DNA of 64,000 bases from Opitutaceae bacterium. Lineage in GTDB: Bacteria > Verrucomicrobiota > Verrucomicrobiia > Opitutales > Opitutaceae. The number at the start of each line of letters is the position of its first letter. Position 1 is the stretch's first letter. The translations under genes and the position numbers were made by a program. Location: NCBI GenBank assembly GCA_027482185.1, contig JAIXWF010000012.1, positions 186,001 through 250,000 of the forward strand, read 5' to 3'. Below the pieces are notes generated by a model. That model was not told the origin of the DNA, searched no databases, and saw only the letters and a program-made list of their open reading frames with translations. This document shows positions 8,689 to 18,673 of the stretch, piece by piece.

Positions 8689-11430
8689 TCAGAACCGCAC
8701 CGTGACCGTCAGGTCGTACTGCGGCGGCATCACGTAGGTGTAGCGGTAGACAGCCCGGCCGTCCGCCATCGTCGTGAAGCCGGTCTTCCGGCTGTCGCCG
8801 GTGTTCTCCAGGTCGACGAGGTTCTTCACCCCGGCGCGGATCCGGACGTTCTGTTTCCAGATCCTCTGGTCGCGCATCACATAGGCGCTGACGCCGTGGG
8901 TGGTGCCACCGACCAACTCCCGGCCCTGCACGATGCCGAAGAGATAGGAATCGCGCCAACTGCCGTTGATGCCGAGACGCACACCCTTCAGCGGCGCCCA
9001 CGCCTCGCGTTGGAACGCGTAGTCCACGATCCAGCTCGCCGACCACGGCGCCGCGCGGGCGCCCGTCGGCTTCGTGGCATAGTCGCTCGAATCCAGCACT
9101 TCCTTCGCATCCGCGATCAGCGTCGGCGTCTCGTCGCCGCGCTTCACCGCCGCTTCATAAAAAGCGCGGAACGACGAAAAGTCCGGCCGCGTGATCACGT
9201 CGGCCTTGGCCAAGGTAAACCGCAACTGCAGTCCCTTCGTCGGCCGCGCCAACGCCGTCAGATCGAAGCCCTTCGAGGTTTCCGAAGAAAACACGCTGCG
9301 GTACTGGTTCACGTCGTCCCACGACCGGATGTACCGCGGATCGTTCGCCGTGATATTGTTCGGATTCATCAGATTCTCGATCTCGCTGGCGCTGAAGCCC
9401 GACGGCGTCCACCGGAACTCGACATTGTCGCGGTCGATCTGGAACGCACCAAGCGTCAACGTCAGCCGGTCCTTGAACAGGCTGCCCTTGAGCCCGATTT
9501 CCTTGGTCACACCGGAAATCGGGCCGAAGATCTTGCGGTCGAAGGTCCGCGCGTCCTGCCAGCGGAACGAATCGGAGTACACCGCGTAGATATTCAGATC
9601 CGGATTGATCACATAGGTCAGGCCCGCGGTGTAGCTCGTGTTGAAAAGATGCAGGGCCGGATTCTCGACGTACTCGCCGGGCCGCGCGTCCTGGCGGCTC
9701 GGCGGCGCGATGTCCTCGTTGTAAGGCCCGAAGGTCCGCGTCCCTTTGTATTCGTAGGTGCGGTTCCAATCCCAGCGCGCCCCGATCAACGACTGCACCT
9801 TGCCTTTGAAGTAACTGCCGCTGGCGGAGAGCGCCCCGGCGTAGGCCTGGCGCCATTCGGTGCCGTCGGCCGCCGTGCCGAACGACAATTGCTTCGCCTC
9901 GAAATCCGGCGTCACCGGCAGCCGGTCCAGCGTGAAACGGTCGAAGAGCGCCCGCGAATAAAACTGCGGATCGTCGAGGTAGAGCCGGAAGCGCACGCGG
10001 TCGTTGGTCTGGTTCACCGCGGTCACGATCCCGTTCTCGAATCGCTTCACGTTGTAGAGCGCCTTGCGGTAGTTGTTCGTGAAGTCCTCGCGGTACTCGA
10101 GACTCCCGACGAAGAGCTGCTTCATCCAGGAGAACGGTTGCCACGGCAGCACCGCGGTGCCGCGGAACGCATCGACGTCGTTGCCGAAGCGTTTCCAGTC
10201 GATGCCCGCCGTGTCGATGTAGGGCCGTCCGTTCACGTCGACGCTCACCGTGCTGCTGAAGAAGTTGTCGTTCCGCAGGCCGTCCTGGTTCTGGTGGTTG
10301 TACGCCAGCTCCAGGCCGAGTTTGCCGATGCGCTGCTCGATCGTGACCGAATACGTGCCGAACGGCCGGGCCTGCCGGTCGAAGGAGCCGCGGAGGTTGT
10401 AGTGCTTCGGGAAGCCGGCGAACCGCTTGGTGCCGACGACGGCACCGGCGGCGTTGCGCATCGTCACGTCGAAGAATCCGCCCTCGAGCAGGGAAACCGA
10501 CCCGCCGGCCGGGGCGTTGGCCGTGCTGCGGTCCGCGGCCGACAGCGTCGACTGGTTGAACCACGCGCCGTCGGACGTGTACCACGGCCCCGCGCTCGTG
10601 AAGCTGCGCGAACGGGCCGACTGCTCGCGGATCGTGATGCCGGAAAACCCGCGGGCGTTCTCGAAATCGCCGCGCTCCGCCTCGAGCCGCACCATCGTGT
10701 TGCGGAACGGCTGCCACGTCAGCGCAAGCGTCTCGCCTTCCAACTTGTACGCGGAGGCATCCTGGAACGTCTTCTCTTGCCGGCGCACGGCGTTGAACCG
10801 CAGCGCGAGTCCCGGCCGCAGCTGGCGGTTCACGTCGAGCTGCACGCGGTAGGCACCTTCGCTGCCGTACTGCGCGAACGCGGTGCCGAAATTCTTCATC
10901 AGCGCCCGCTTCGTGAAGACCGAGCCCTGGCCGCCGGGCTCGACGTCGCCGAAGATCAGCGAATTGGAGCCTTTGCCGAAATCGATGCGCTCGACGTTGT
11001 AGGTGTCGCTGGGGATGTACCAGCGGAAGTAGTTGCGCGAAACATTGAACCGCTGCGACAGCCCGCGGAACGAGAAATTGTCCGTCTGGTTGTCGTTTTC
11101 CATCGTCGGCGCGGCATACACGTTGGCGACGAAACGCGTGACTTCGTCGGCGGTGTTGAGCCCGAGGTCCTCCATGAAATCGGCGGTGATCGCGTCGATG
11201 TTCACCGGCACGTCCTTCAGCGCCTGCTTCGTGCGCGTGGCCGAAAGGGTGTCGTTCGCCGACCAGCCCGTTTCCCGTTCCGTCGAGATGACGAAGGGCG
11301 ACAGCTGCACGGTGGTATCGGTCGCCGGCGGCGCGGCCGGCGCCGGGGCGGTCTGCGCCGCGAGCGGAGCGGCCGCGAGGAGCGCGGCGAGGCGGAGAAG
11401 AGACGGCAGGGACGGGCGGGACGGTTGCAT
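8689..11430 (-). CDS. TonB-dependent outer-membrane receptor
   Basis: 913 residues using ATG at 11430, which is followed by a Sec signal peptide ending LAAQTAPAP; the longer open frame upstream is Arg/Gly-rich and non-coding in character. After VQLSPFVISTERETGW (TonB-box region) comes a plug with VNIDAITADFMEDLG and YNVERIDFGKGSNSLIFG, then a long barrel ending LTVTVRF. The NRNYFRWY-type plug resembles receptors often placed beside sulfatases in Opitutaceae, and a sulfatase lies directly upstream on the same strand. A perfect inverted repeat (11527-11548) between the sulfatase stop and this start may be an operator. Confidence 0.93.
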   Translation of the reverse strand: MQPSRPSLPSLLRLAALLAAAPLAAQTAPAPAAPPATDTTVQLSPFVISTERETGWSANDTLSATRTKQALKDVPVNIDAITADFMEDLGLNTADEVTRFVANVYAAPTMENDNQTDNFSFRGLSQRFNVSRNYFRWYIPSDTYNVERIDFGKGSNSLIFGDVEPGGQGSVFTKRALMKNFGTAFAQYGSEGAYRVQLDVNRQLRPGLALRFNAVRRQEKTFQDASAYKLEGETLALTWQPFRNTMVRLEAERGDFENARGFSGITIREQSARSRSFTSAGPWYTSDGAWFNQSTLSAADRSTANAPAGGSVSLLEGGFFDVTMRNAAGAVVGTKRFAGFPKHYNLRGSFDRQARPFGTYSVTIEQRIGKLGLELAYNHQNQDGLRNDNFFSSTVSVDVNGRPYIDTAGIDWKRFGNDVDAFRGTAVLPWQPFSWMKQLFVGSLEYREDFTNNYRKALYNVKRFENGIVTAVNQTNDRVRFRLYLDDPQFYSRALFDRFTLDRLPVTPDFEAKQLSFGTAADGTEWRQAYAGALSASGSYFKGKVQSLIGARWDWNRTYEYKGTRTFGPYNEDIAPPSRQDARPGEYVENPALHLFNTSYTAGLTYVINPDLNIYAVYSDSFRWQDARTFDRKIFGPISGVTKEIGLKGSLFKDRLTLTLGAFQIDRDNVEFRWTPSGFSASEIENLMNPNNITANDPRYIRSWDDVNQYRSVFSSETSKGFDLTALARPTKGLQLRFTLAKADVITRPDFSSFRAFYEAAVKRGDETPTLIADAKEVLDSSDYATKPTGARAAPWSASWIVDYAFQREAWAPLKGVRLGINGSWRDSYLFGIVQGRELVGGTTHGVSAYVMRDQRIWKQNVRIRAGVKNLVDLENTGDSRKTGFTTMADGRAVYRYTYVMPPQYDLTVTVRF

Positions 11431-11526
11431 GGGTCGTGGGGTTGGCGCACCGCACGTCCGCAGGGAAGCGGACCGCGCATGCGCGGCTCCTGCATTGCCG
11501 CCCCGCCCGCGGCCTTCAACTTCCGT

Positions 11527-11548
11527 TTCGTGCACACCGTTGCACGAA
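11527..11548. promoter_or_regulatory. Candidate operator: perfect 8-bp inverted repeat
   Basis: TTCGTGCA, six bases, TGCACGAA. It sits ~100 bp upstream of the TonB receptor start at 11430 and just after the sulfatase gene. A second symmetric site, CCGCGCATGCGCGG at 11473-11486, lies between it and the start codon. The symmetry and half-site length fit a LacI/GntR-type operator. There is no T-run, so a terminator is less likely. Confidence 0.45.
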
Positions 11549-11568
11549 TCGGGGGCCCCGGGGGACAA

Positions 11569-12969
11569 TCAGCGCGGGGAACCGAGCCGGCGGGCCAACT
11601 CGGCTTCCATTTCCCGGCGCACGTCGGCCGCGGCGGGCACGGCGTGGAGATTGGCGAGTTCGAACGGGTCCTGCTGCAGGTCGTAGAGCTCGTCCATCCC
11701 GACCAGGTCGCGGTAGCGGATGAGTTTGTACCGCTCGGTGCGCACGGCGTCGTAACCCATCTTCAAGGTGCGGGGAAACACGATGTCGGTCGTGTATTCG
11801 ATCAGGAAGGATTTCCTCCAATCCGCCGGCGGGCGCGTGAAGAGCGGCACCAGCGAACGGCCGTCGATGGCGGGCAGGGCCGGCGCGCCGGCCAGCTCAA
11901 GGATCGTGGGCGCGAGATCCGTGGTCAGCGCCATCCCGGTCGGCTCCACGCCCGCCCGCACCCGCGGCGGATAGCGGACCAACAGCGGCAGCCGGATCGA
12001 TTCCTCGTAGGCCAGCCGGCGCTCCTGGCTCAGCCCGTGTTCACCATAGAAGTAGCCGTTGTCGCCGACCACCATCACGACGGTGCGGTCCAAGGCGCCC
12101 TGCTTCTCGAGCTCGGCCAGCATCTGGCCGAGGCCTTCGTCCACGGCCGCCAGCATGCGCAGGCGATCGCGGATGGTCTCATCGGGCGTCACGGTCTCGG
12201 CCCCGAGCGGCGGCAGGCCGGGGATCGGGCGCTCGAGCGCGGGCTTGCCCTTGGGCGGCCGCGCGTAGTTGCCGCGGCGCGGCGGCCTATCGTCGGCATA
12301 AAGCGTCTTGTGGCGCTCGGCCGGGATGAAGCCGCCTTCGCCGATCGCCTCCGTGGTGCCATCCGCCCGCTGGACCCGGTTCGGATGCAGCGCCTTGTGG
12401 GACAGCATCAGCAGGAACGGAGCGGTGCGGGGCTGTCGAATGAAAGCAACGGCACGCTGGGTGAAGATATCCGTCACGTAGCCCGGGGCGCGGGCCAAGC
12501 GGCCGTTTTCGAAAAGCTCCGGGTCCGCCACCTCGCCCTGGCCCTTCATGGAAACCCAATAGTCGAAGCCCGGCCGCGGCGTGGGATCGTTGCCCATATG
12601 CCATTTGCCGATGAAGCCGGTGTTGTAGCCGGCCGCGTGAAGCGTCCGCGCAAACGTCGGCAGCCGATGGCTGAGCGGGCTGCGGTCGGTGTTGTCCAAA
12701 ATGCCGTGGTGGCGCGTTTCGAGGCCGGTGAGGATGTTGGCCCGGCTCGGCGAACAGAGCGGCGTGACCGCGAAGAACTGTTTGAACTGCGCCCCCTCGC
12801 GGGCGACGCGGTCGAGGTGCGGCGTGCGCGCGAAGGGATGGCCCGCCGCGCCGAAATCGTCGAAGCGGAGATCGTCCACCACGACCAGGAGCACGTTGGG
12901 CCGGGGCTCGACCGCCGCGGCAACCACCGCGGCAAACAGGGCGGGAACAAGGAAGAGCAGACGGCGCAT
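11569..12969 (-). CDS. Sulfatase (formylglycine-dependent, S1 family)
   Basis: 466 residues from ATG 12969; signal peptide residues ~1-19. The metal-binding N-terminus PNVLLVVVDDLRFDD and the maturation motif LCSPSR (Cys72, converted to formylglycine) identify an arylsulfatase-fold enzyme. Further family marks are GKWHMGNDPTPRPGFDYW and VMVVGDNGYFYGEHG. It removes sulfate esters from a polysaccharide or sterol outside the cytoplasm and needs a formylglycine-generating enzyme encoded elsewhere. The neighbouring TonB receptor and serine hydrolase on the same strand suggest a sulfated-glycan utilisation locus. A longer start at 13008 would add a poor N-terminal extension. Confidence 0.93.
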   Translation of the reverse strand: MRRLLFLVPALFAAVVAAAVEPRPNVLLVVVDDLRFDDFGAAGHPFARTPHLDRVAREGAQFKQFFAVTPLCSPSRANILTGLETRHHGILDNTDRSPLSHRLPTFARTLHAAGYNTGFIGKWHMGNDPTPRPGFDYWVSMKGQGEVADPELFENGRLARAPGYVTDIFTQRAVAFIRQPRTAPFLLMLSHKALHPNRVQRADGTTEAIGEGGFIPAERHKTLYADDRPPRRGNYARPPKGKPALERPIPGLPPLGAETVTPDETIRDRLRMLAAVDEGLGQMLAELEKQGALDRTVVMVVGDNGYFYGEHGLSQERRLAYEESIRLPLLVRYPPRVRAGVEPTGMALTTDLAPTILELAGAPALPAIDGRSLVPLFTRPPADWRKSFLIEYTTDIVFPRTLKMGYDAVRTERYKLIRYRDLVGMDELYDLQQDPFELANLHAVPAAADVRREMEAELARRLGSPR

Positions 12970-13048
12970 GGCGGATGATGGGGTCGGGTTGATGGCGATC
13001 GCTTGCACCGCGGATCAAATCGATCCTGCGGGAAGCGTCGCGGCAGAA

Positions 13049-14284
13049 TCAATCGAGAGCCTGGAGCACAGTCGAGGTGATCAATTGCCGCAGCCGGTTG
13101 CGAATCTCGCCGGGGGCCGCCGCCATGAAGACCACGGCCAGTTCTTCCTTGGGATCCACCCAGAAGTAAGTGCCGCTGCCGCCGCCCCAATTGAAATCGC
13201 CGGGCGTGCCCAACATACCCGAGCCGACCGTTGCCCGGCGCACGGCGACACTCAGTCCGAAACCGTAGCCGTGCACGTTGCCTCTCGACCACAGGCGACC
13301 CAGGTCGACGTCGGGCGTCATCTGGTCCGAGGTCATGAACGCCACCGACTTCCGGCCAAGGTAGCGCCGGCCGTCGAACGTTCCTTGCCGCCGCAGCATT
13401 TCCGCGAAGCGCAGGTAATCCAGCGCCGTGGAATAGCAGTGATTGCCGCCGCTGTCGCGTTTGGGCGGCGCGCTGCGGAGGCGGGCGTTCGTCGGCTCGC
13501 CGGTCAACGGATCGGTCTTGAAGGGACGGGCAAACCGGGCGGCTTTTTCCGGCGGCACGAAGTAGCCCGTGTCGCGCATGCCGAGCGGCGCGAACAGATT
13601 CTCGGCCTGGTAATCGGCCAAGCGTCGCTGCGTGATTTGCTCGACGACGGCGCCCAGCACATCGAAGCCGAGTCCGTAGTCCCAACGTGTGCCCGGTTGG
13701 TACTGCAGCGGCAACCGCCCCAGCCGCTCGATCAAGTCCGCGGAGGTGCGATCGGTCGCCGTCAGTTCATGGTACTGCCGTTCCAATTCGTTCCCCGTCG
13801 CGATGCCGTTGGTCAGGCCCGCGGTGTGGCGCATCAGGTCCTGCACGTTGGGTTGCCGCCGTGCCGGTTCGGTGCCGTTCGATGTTGCCACCAGCCGGTT
13901 GGCCAAGGGCGGCAGGTAGCGCTCCACCGGATCTTCGAGCACCATCCTTCCGGCCTCCACGAGCATGAGCGCCCCGACCGTGGTCAGCGGCTTCGTCAGC
14001 GACGCGATCGGAAAAATCGCATCCTTCGGCATCGGCGTGCCGGCCGCCGGATCGACCGTGCCGAAGGCCTCGTGGTAAACCAATTTGCCGCGCCGGGCGA
14101 TCGCGACCACCGCCCCGGGAATCGCCCCCTGCGCGATCTCGGCCCGCAGCGCGGAACCGATGAGTTCCAGCCGGGCGGCGGACATTCCCGCTTCCGCCGG
14201 CGCGGCGACGTCCAGCGCCGACCCGGCCGCCGCCGCCGAGCCCGCCAGCAGCGCCGCCAACCCCGCGCCCAACCAGGCCTTCAT
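13049..14284 (-). CDS. Serine hydrolase of the beta-lactamase/class C (EstB-like) family
   Basis: 411 residues from ATG 14284 with a signal peptide (residues ~1-20). The nucleophile motif is S95-L-T-K98 in FPIASLTKPL, followed by a Tyr-containing motif (WDYGLGFD) and a late GGGSGTYFWVDP region equivalent to the KTG box. These proteins act as esterases, D-aminopeptidases or transacylases rather than true beta-lactamases; in polysaccharide clusters they may deacylate substrates. It lies 14 bp after the stop of the STN-type TonB receptor and 79 bp before the sulfatase, all on the minus strand. Specificity is unknown. Confidence 0.85.
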   Translation of the reverse strand: MKAWLGAGLAALLAGSAAAAGSALDVAAPAEAGMSAARLELIGSALRAEIAQGAIPGAVVAIARRGKLVYHEAFGTVDPAAGTPMPKDAIFPIASLTKPLTTVGALMLVEAGRMVLEDPVERYLPPLANRLVATSNGTEPARRQPNVQDLMRHTAGLTNGIATGNELERQYHELTATDRTSADLIERLGRLPLQYQPGTRWDYGLGFDVLGAVVEQITQRRLADYQAENLFAPLGMRDTGYFVPPEKAARFARPFKTDPLTGEPTNARLRSAPPKRDSGGNHCYSTALDYLRFAEMLRRQGTFDGRRYLGRKSVAFMTSDQMTPDVDLGRLWSRGNVHGYGFGLSVAVRRATVGSGMLGTPGDFNWGGGSGTYFWVDPKEELAVVFMAAAPGEIRNRLRQLITSTVLQALD

Positions 14285-14298
14285 CGCGCACATCGGGT

Positions 14299-17200
14299 TC
14301 AGAATTTGAGCCCGGCACTCACGTACCACAGGCGGCCGAGCGGATTGTAGGTCGCAAGGTCGGCGCCGACGTCGCTGCCGAAGGCCTGCGGCGACGCAGG
14401 CGGCATCCGGTTGGCGAGGTTGTTGACGCCGAGGGTGAGCTTGAGTCCCGAGACGCTGAGCAGTCCGCCCCGCAGCCCGAGATGCTTGAACGTATAGGAA
14501 ACGGAACTGTCCCACGATTGATAGGAAGGCACCGCGATGCGCCGCAGCGTCGGACTCGTGGCAAACGTGATGCCGCCGGCGCCGATGTCGACGACGCTGG
14601 AAATGTAGGTGTGGTTCAAGGTCGCGGACCAACGGTCCCTGCTCCAGTAGAGCGCGGTGAACCATTTCATCCCGGGAATGGTGCCCTGCCCGCCGACGAC
14701 GTTGGTGACGTGGCCGGCGTATTCATAGTAGCTCTCCGAGGGCAGCGCCTGGAATTTGTAATCGAGGAAGAACGTGCCCGACGTGCTGACGTTGACCTTG
14801 CCGAAGTTCGAAGCGGGGAACGCATAGTTGGCCGTCACATCGAGCGCCTTCAGTTTCTGGCCGGCGATGTTGATGCGGGAATCGGTGACGAAGACCACGT
14901 TCGGCGAAACGCCGGAGAGCAGCAGCGAAGCCAATTGCCCGGGTGCCGTGACCGGCGCGGGCGGCGGCAGCGACGGATCGGGATTGGTCGGGAAATTGCC
15001 GATCGCCACCTGGGCGATGTACGGCGAGCGCGTCCCAAGCGTGTTGACGCTGCGCAAAATCTCCGCGGCGCCGGCATTGGCGACCAACGAAAGCTGGCGT
15101 ACCTCGATGAAATCGACCCCGAGAGTCAGCCGCTTCAGCGCCGGCGGCGACCAGACCACGCCGACCGAAGAGGTCTTGGCGGTGGATGGCTTGAGATCGG
15201 GATTGGCTCCCGCGCGTTGGCGGGCGAACCCGGGCACCCCGAAGACCGTCTGGATCACGCCGGCGGGCGTCGAACCCTCGGTGGTGGGACCGAAGAGCGA
15301 GAAGAGCGACGGCGCGACGAAGGCCTCGGAGTACGTGCCGCGGACGGTGAGTTCCTCGCCGAACGGACGCCAACGCAGGCCGTACTTCGGGACGCGGGAG
15401 GCGCCGGCGTCGCTGTAGTTTTCATAGCGATACGCGGCGGAGAGCTCGAGCACGCGCACGCCCGGCAGATTCATCCGCTCGCCCGCAAGGGGCACGCGGA
15501 TCTCGGCGAAGCCCGCCTCGATGGTCCGGCGGCGGGAAATCGGATCGAAAAAATTGCCGTTCTGCCAACGCCGGGAGGTCGGACCGCTGCTGAACGAATT
15601 CTCGTCGGGCACGCCGAGCAGGCTTTCGGTGCGGAAATCGACTCCGGCCGCGCCGCCGACCGCCCCGGCGGGCAGTTCGAACAGCAGGCCCGAGATGCGG
15701 GCATCGATCTCCGTCAGCCCCGCCTCGAAGATATTGGCCGTGGCGCCGCGGATGTTGTCGAAGACCGCGGGCGTCAGGCCCTCGGGCCGCGCAAGGATGT
15801 CGATCGCGGGTTGGACCACGGAGTTGGCGGGCGTGATGGCGGCTTGCCACTGCGCGAGCGTGGTCGTGTTGGCCGGGGCGTTGTAGTTGCGGAAGAGCCG
15901 GGCGAACCGGCCGCCGACCTGCGGATTGCCGTTGGCATCGTAGCCGCCGGCGAGCGCGAGTTGGAGATTCGGCGTGTAGTATTGTCCGGTGAGCGAGTTA
16001 TCGAGCCGGTTGGTGTTGTAGTTGTACCCGGCCTCCCACTGGAAGCGGTCCGCCAGCTTCCCGCGGAAGCCGCCCACGAACCGCCGCAGGCGCGCGGCGT
16101 TGTCCGCGCGGCGCACGTCGGGGGTGTTGCGGAAGGCGGCGAAGAGCGCCGACCTCGTGGGGTTGTAAGGCGCGTTCACCGGGACCGCGGTGGTGATGCC
16201 CAGCGCCCCGAGCTGCGAGGAGCTGTCGCTCCGCGAGTCCATCGCCTCGACAAACATTTCCAGTTTTTCCGGGACGAGCTTCAGGTTGGTCGCGAGTGTG
16301 AACGCCTCCTTGCGGGACTCGATCGTCAGCGTGACGAACGGCGCCAAATCGAAGGTATCCGCGATCGGCTGCACCGACGAGGCCTGGTAGATGCCGGAGG
16401 CGACGAGGTCGTTGAGGTTGGCGAACACGGCCGCCGGTCCCGTCGGCGTCGCAAGGCTCGGCGAGTTCAATCCGGGCCGCAGAAACGCCGTCGGAAACGC
16501 CGTCGAGGATTGGCCGAGGGCGCCGGAGATCGTCGCGGATTTGCCCCGCTGCGGATTCGAGAACGGACGCTCGGATTGGAACAACGGCGTCAGGCGCGAT
16601 TTGCTGTACGAAAGCGTGACGCTCAGGCGGTCGGTCTTGGCCCCGGCCACCAGGTACGCGGAGCGCTGCGTATGGTCGCCGTCGCCTTCGGCCATCGCGT
16701 AGCGCCCGCCGATTTCCAGGCCCTGGAAATCGTGTTTGAGTTTCACGTTCACCACACCGCCGACGGCATCGGAGCCGTAGATCGCGGACGCGCCGTCCGT
16801 CAGCACCTCCATCGTCTGGATCGCCGGCAGGGGAATCTGGTTCACGTCGACGAAGGAACGTCCGCCGCGCGCGCTGGCCCCGCTGTCGGGCAAACGGCGG
16901 CCGTCGAGCAGCACGAGCGTCGGCAGGTTGCGCAGCGAAATCTGCGAGCCGCCGAAGGTGCTCGTGCCCCCGGTGTTGCCGTTGGTCGCGCCAAGATTGC
17001 CGCTGCCCGCGAAGCTGGGCAGGCGGGTCTGCACCACCTCGAGGAGGTTGGAACCGAGGCCGGTGCGCTCGATCTCGTCGCGGTTGATCACCGTCACGGG
17101 CACGGCGACGGCGTCCGCGGCCGTGGGAATGTTGGAACCCGTGACCACGAACGATTCTAGTTTCACGGATTCTTTGGCAGCGGCGGCCAGCACCGCGTTG

Positions 17201-17679
17201 CCGGGCGCCGTTTGCGCCGCCAAGGGGGTCGCGGCCGCGAGCGAGCCGGCGAGGGCGGCGACCAAAGTGCGGGAGGATTTGTTCGGGTCGGTCATGGGAG
17301 AGGAAGTCGGAGGGGTGGCCGCGCGGGCATCGCCGCCGGAAAGCGGCTGGACGCCGTTGCGGGGGCGGCTGACCACGATGGCCCCGGAGCGCGGCTCGGG
17401 CGTGGCAATCAACGGCGTGCCCGCGAGCAGGCGGGACATCGCCTCCAGCGGCGCATAGTCGCCCCGGATCGGCGGGGTCCGGACGCCGGCCGTCGAGGCG
17501 CGGGAAAAGAGCACCTCCAGACCGGACTGGCTCGCGAAGAGACGGAGCGAATTCTCCGCGTCGTCGGCCGGCAGATTGAACGGCCGGCGGCCTGCGTCGG
17601 CCGCGTAGGCGCGGAGGACCGGCACGCAGCAAAGCGTCAGGAACCAAAGCAGGCGAAAGGGGTGCGTGGGCCGCGGCAT
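14299..17679 (-). CDS. TonB-dependent receptor with N-terminal STN (signalling) domain
   Basis: 1126 residues from ATG 17679. After a signal peptide (~1-27), residues ~30-110 form a secretin/TonB N-terminal domain (FNLPADDAENSLRLFASQSG...VLFSRAS), used by FecA-like receptors to touch an anti-sigma factor. A second hydrophobic stretch (~135-155) precedes the plug, with SFVVTGSNIPT, LPTLVLLDGRRLP and DGASAIYGSDAVGGVVNV, which is typical of SusC/Oar-like receptors with the Asn-Ile-Pro box. The barrel ends VSAGLKF. FecR-like and ECF sigma genes lie immediately upstream in the same orientation, so ligand binding may induce its own operon. The internal MTDPNKSS start would drop the STN domain. Confidence 0.9.
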   Translation of the reverse strand: MPRPTHPFRLLWFLTLCCVPVLRAYAADAGRRPFNLPADDAENSLRLFASQSGLEVLFSRASTAGVRTPPIRGDYAPLEAMSRLLAGTPLIATPEPRSGAIVVSRPRNGVQPLSGGDARAATPPTSSPMTDPNKSSRTLVAALAGSLAAATPLAAQTAPGNAVLAAAAKESVKLESFVVTGSNIPTAADAVAVPVTVINRDEIERTGLGSNLLEVVQTRLPSFAGSGNLGATNGNTGGTSTFGGSQISLRNLPTLVLLDGRRLPDSGASARGGRSFVDVNQIPLPAIQTMEVLTDGASAIYGSDAVGGVVNVKLKHDFQGLEIGGRYAMAEGDGDHTQRSAYLVAGAKTDRLSVTLSYSKSRLTPLFQSERPFSNPQRGKSATISGALGQSSTAFPTAFLRPGLNSPSLATPTGPAAVFANLNDLVASGIYQASSVQPIADTFDLAPFVTLTIESRKEAFTLATNLKLVPEKLEMFVEAMDSRSDSSSQLGALGITTAVPVNAPYNPTRSALFAAFRNTPDVRRADNAARLRRFVGGFRGKLADRFQWEAGYNYNTNRLDNSLTGQYYTPNLQLALAGGYDANGNPQVGGRFARLFRNYNAPANTTTLAQWQAAITPANSVVQPAIDILARPEGLTPAVFDNIRGATANIFEAGLTEIDARISGLLFELPAGAVGGAAGVDFRTESLLGVPDENSFSSGPTSRRWQNGNFFDPISRRRTIEAGFAEIRVPLAGERMNLPGVRVLELSAAYRYENYSDAGASRVPKYGLRWRPFGEELTVRGTYSEAFVAPSLFSLFGPTTEGSTPAGVIQTVFGVPGFARQRAGANPDLKPSTAKTSSVGVVWSPPALKRLTLGVDFIEVRQLSLVANAGAAEILRSVNTLGTRSPYIAQVAIGNFPTNPDPSLPPPAPVTAPGQLASLLLSGVSPNVVFVTDSRINIAGQKLKALDVTANYAFPASNFGKVNVSTSGTFFLDYKFQALPSESYYEYAGHVTNVVGGQGTIPGMKWFTALYWSRDRWSATLNHTYISSVVDIGAGGITFATSPTLRRIAVPSYQSWDSSVSYTFKHLGLRGGLLSVSGLKLTLGVNNLANRMPPASPQAFGSDVGADLATYNPLGRLWYVSAGLKF

Positions 17680-17767
17680 GAAGTGGAGAGCGGACGCAAC
17701 GCGTCGTCGGCAGTCACCACGGACGGGCCCGCCAAATCCCTTACGGAAATCGCCGCGAACCGGGCGC

Positions 17768-18673
17768 CTAGCGCGGGCGTTGCAACACGAGTTCGCCGTC
17801 GCCGCGGTGCTGCGCCTCGACGCCGTAGTCGGCGCGCAGCAACTGCAGGAGCGCCGCGGTGTTGTCGGCGCGCACCGTGCCACTGACGCGCAGCTCGCCG
17901 AGCGCCGGCGCCGCCAGCGCGAGCCGGACGTCGCCGTGGCGGTTGAAGAGTTCGACCGCTTCGCGCAGGGGCGTGTCGTTGAACTCGAGCCGCGGCACCC
18001 GCCACGCCTGGCGTTCGGCCAATTCGGGCGCGGACACCGAGACCACGGCGGGAGCCGGGGCGGCGGGCGCGAGGTGCGCGGGCGCGACGGCGACCCGCGC
18101 CCCCTTGGCGACAAACGCGAGCGGCCGCACCGGCGCGGCGACCGGATCGGCGGCGGCCCGGTCGACGGCGACTCGGCCGTCGGTCACCAAAACGTCGACA
18201 TCGCCCGGCGCCAGGCGCACCGCGAAAGCGGTGCCCACGGCGCGCACGGCGACCTCGCCCGCGACGACGACGAACGGCCGCGCGGCATCGTGCGCGACCT
18301 CGAAGTGGGCCTCGCCGCGCACCAGCGTGACGCGCCGCAGGGCGGCGGAATACTCGACGCGCACCTCGGCGCCGGCGTTGAGCTCGATCTGCGAGCCGTC
18401 GGCCAGAAGTTGGCGGGCGGGCTGCACGAGAGTCGCGCTGGCCGCGGAAGGCGCGGACGGGGCGAAGGCCCCGGGACGCAGCCAGCCGAAACCGGCGAGC
18501 AGCGCGAGGGCGAGCGCCGCCGCGGCGCCCGCGGCGCGGCGCCGGCGGCGGCGCTGTTGCACCCGGCGCTCGACGGCGGCGCGCACGGCCTCCGCCGTGG
18601 CGGCGCGGCCGGGCCAGTCGAGCGCGTCGTCCGCGGCAAGCGGCGGAGTCTTCGGGCCGTCGGGCATGTTCAC
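17768..18673 (-). CDS. FecR-like transmembrane anti-sigma factor
   Basis: 301 residues; the GTG at 18673 overlaps the sigma-factor stop (GTGA), with an alternative ATG at 18667. A cytoplasmic segment (~1-45, ending in a run of arginines) is followed by one transmembrane helix (~47-65) and a periplasmic FecR domain with QLLADGSQIELNAGAEV, LVRGEAHFEVAHD and GTAFAVRLAPGDVDVLVTDG, the family hallmark. The C-terminal part (FNDTPLREAVELFNRHGDVRL) resembles an STN-like fold. It should sequester the adjacent ECF sigma factor until the STN receptor signals. The start-stop overlap indicates stoichiometric translation with its sigma partner. Confidence 0.9.
   Translation of the reverse strand: MNMPDGPKTPPLAADDALDWPGRAATAEAVRAAVERRVQQRRRRRRAAGAAAALALALLAGFGWLRPGAFAPSAPSAASATLVQPARQLLADGSQIELNAGAEVRVEYSAALRRVTLVRGEAHFEVAHDAARPFVVVAGEVAVRAVGTAFAVRLAPGDVDVLVTDGRVAVDRAAADPVAAPVRPLAFVAKGARVAVAPAHLAPAAPAPAVVSVSAPELAERQAWRVPRLEFNDTPLREAVELFNRHGDVRLALAAPALGELRVSGTVRADNTAALLQLLRADYGVEAQHRGDGELVLQRPR

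Noticed and set aside
8896-12978. A 1360-codon open frame on the plus strand
   Set aside because: It runs antisense through the TonB receptor and sulfatase genes; its product is Arg/Gly/Ala-rich with no motifs. Long shadow frames are expected at this GC content.
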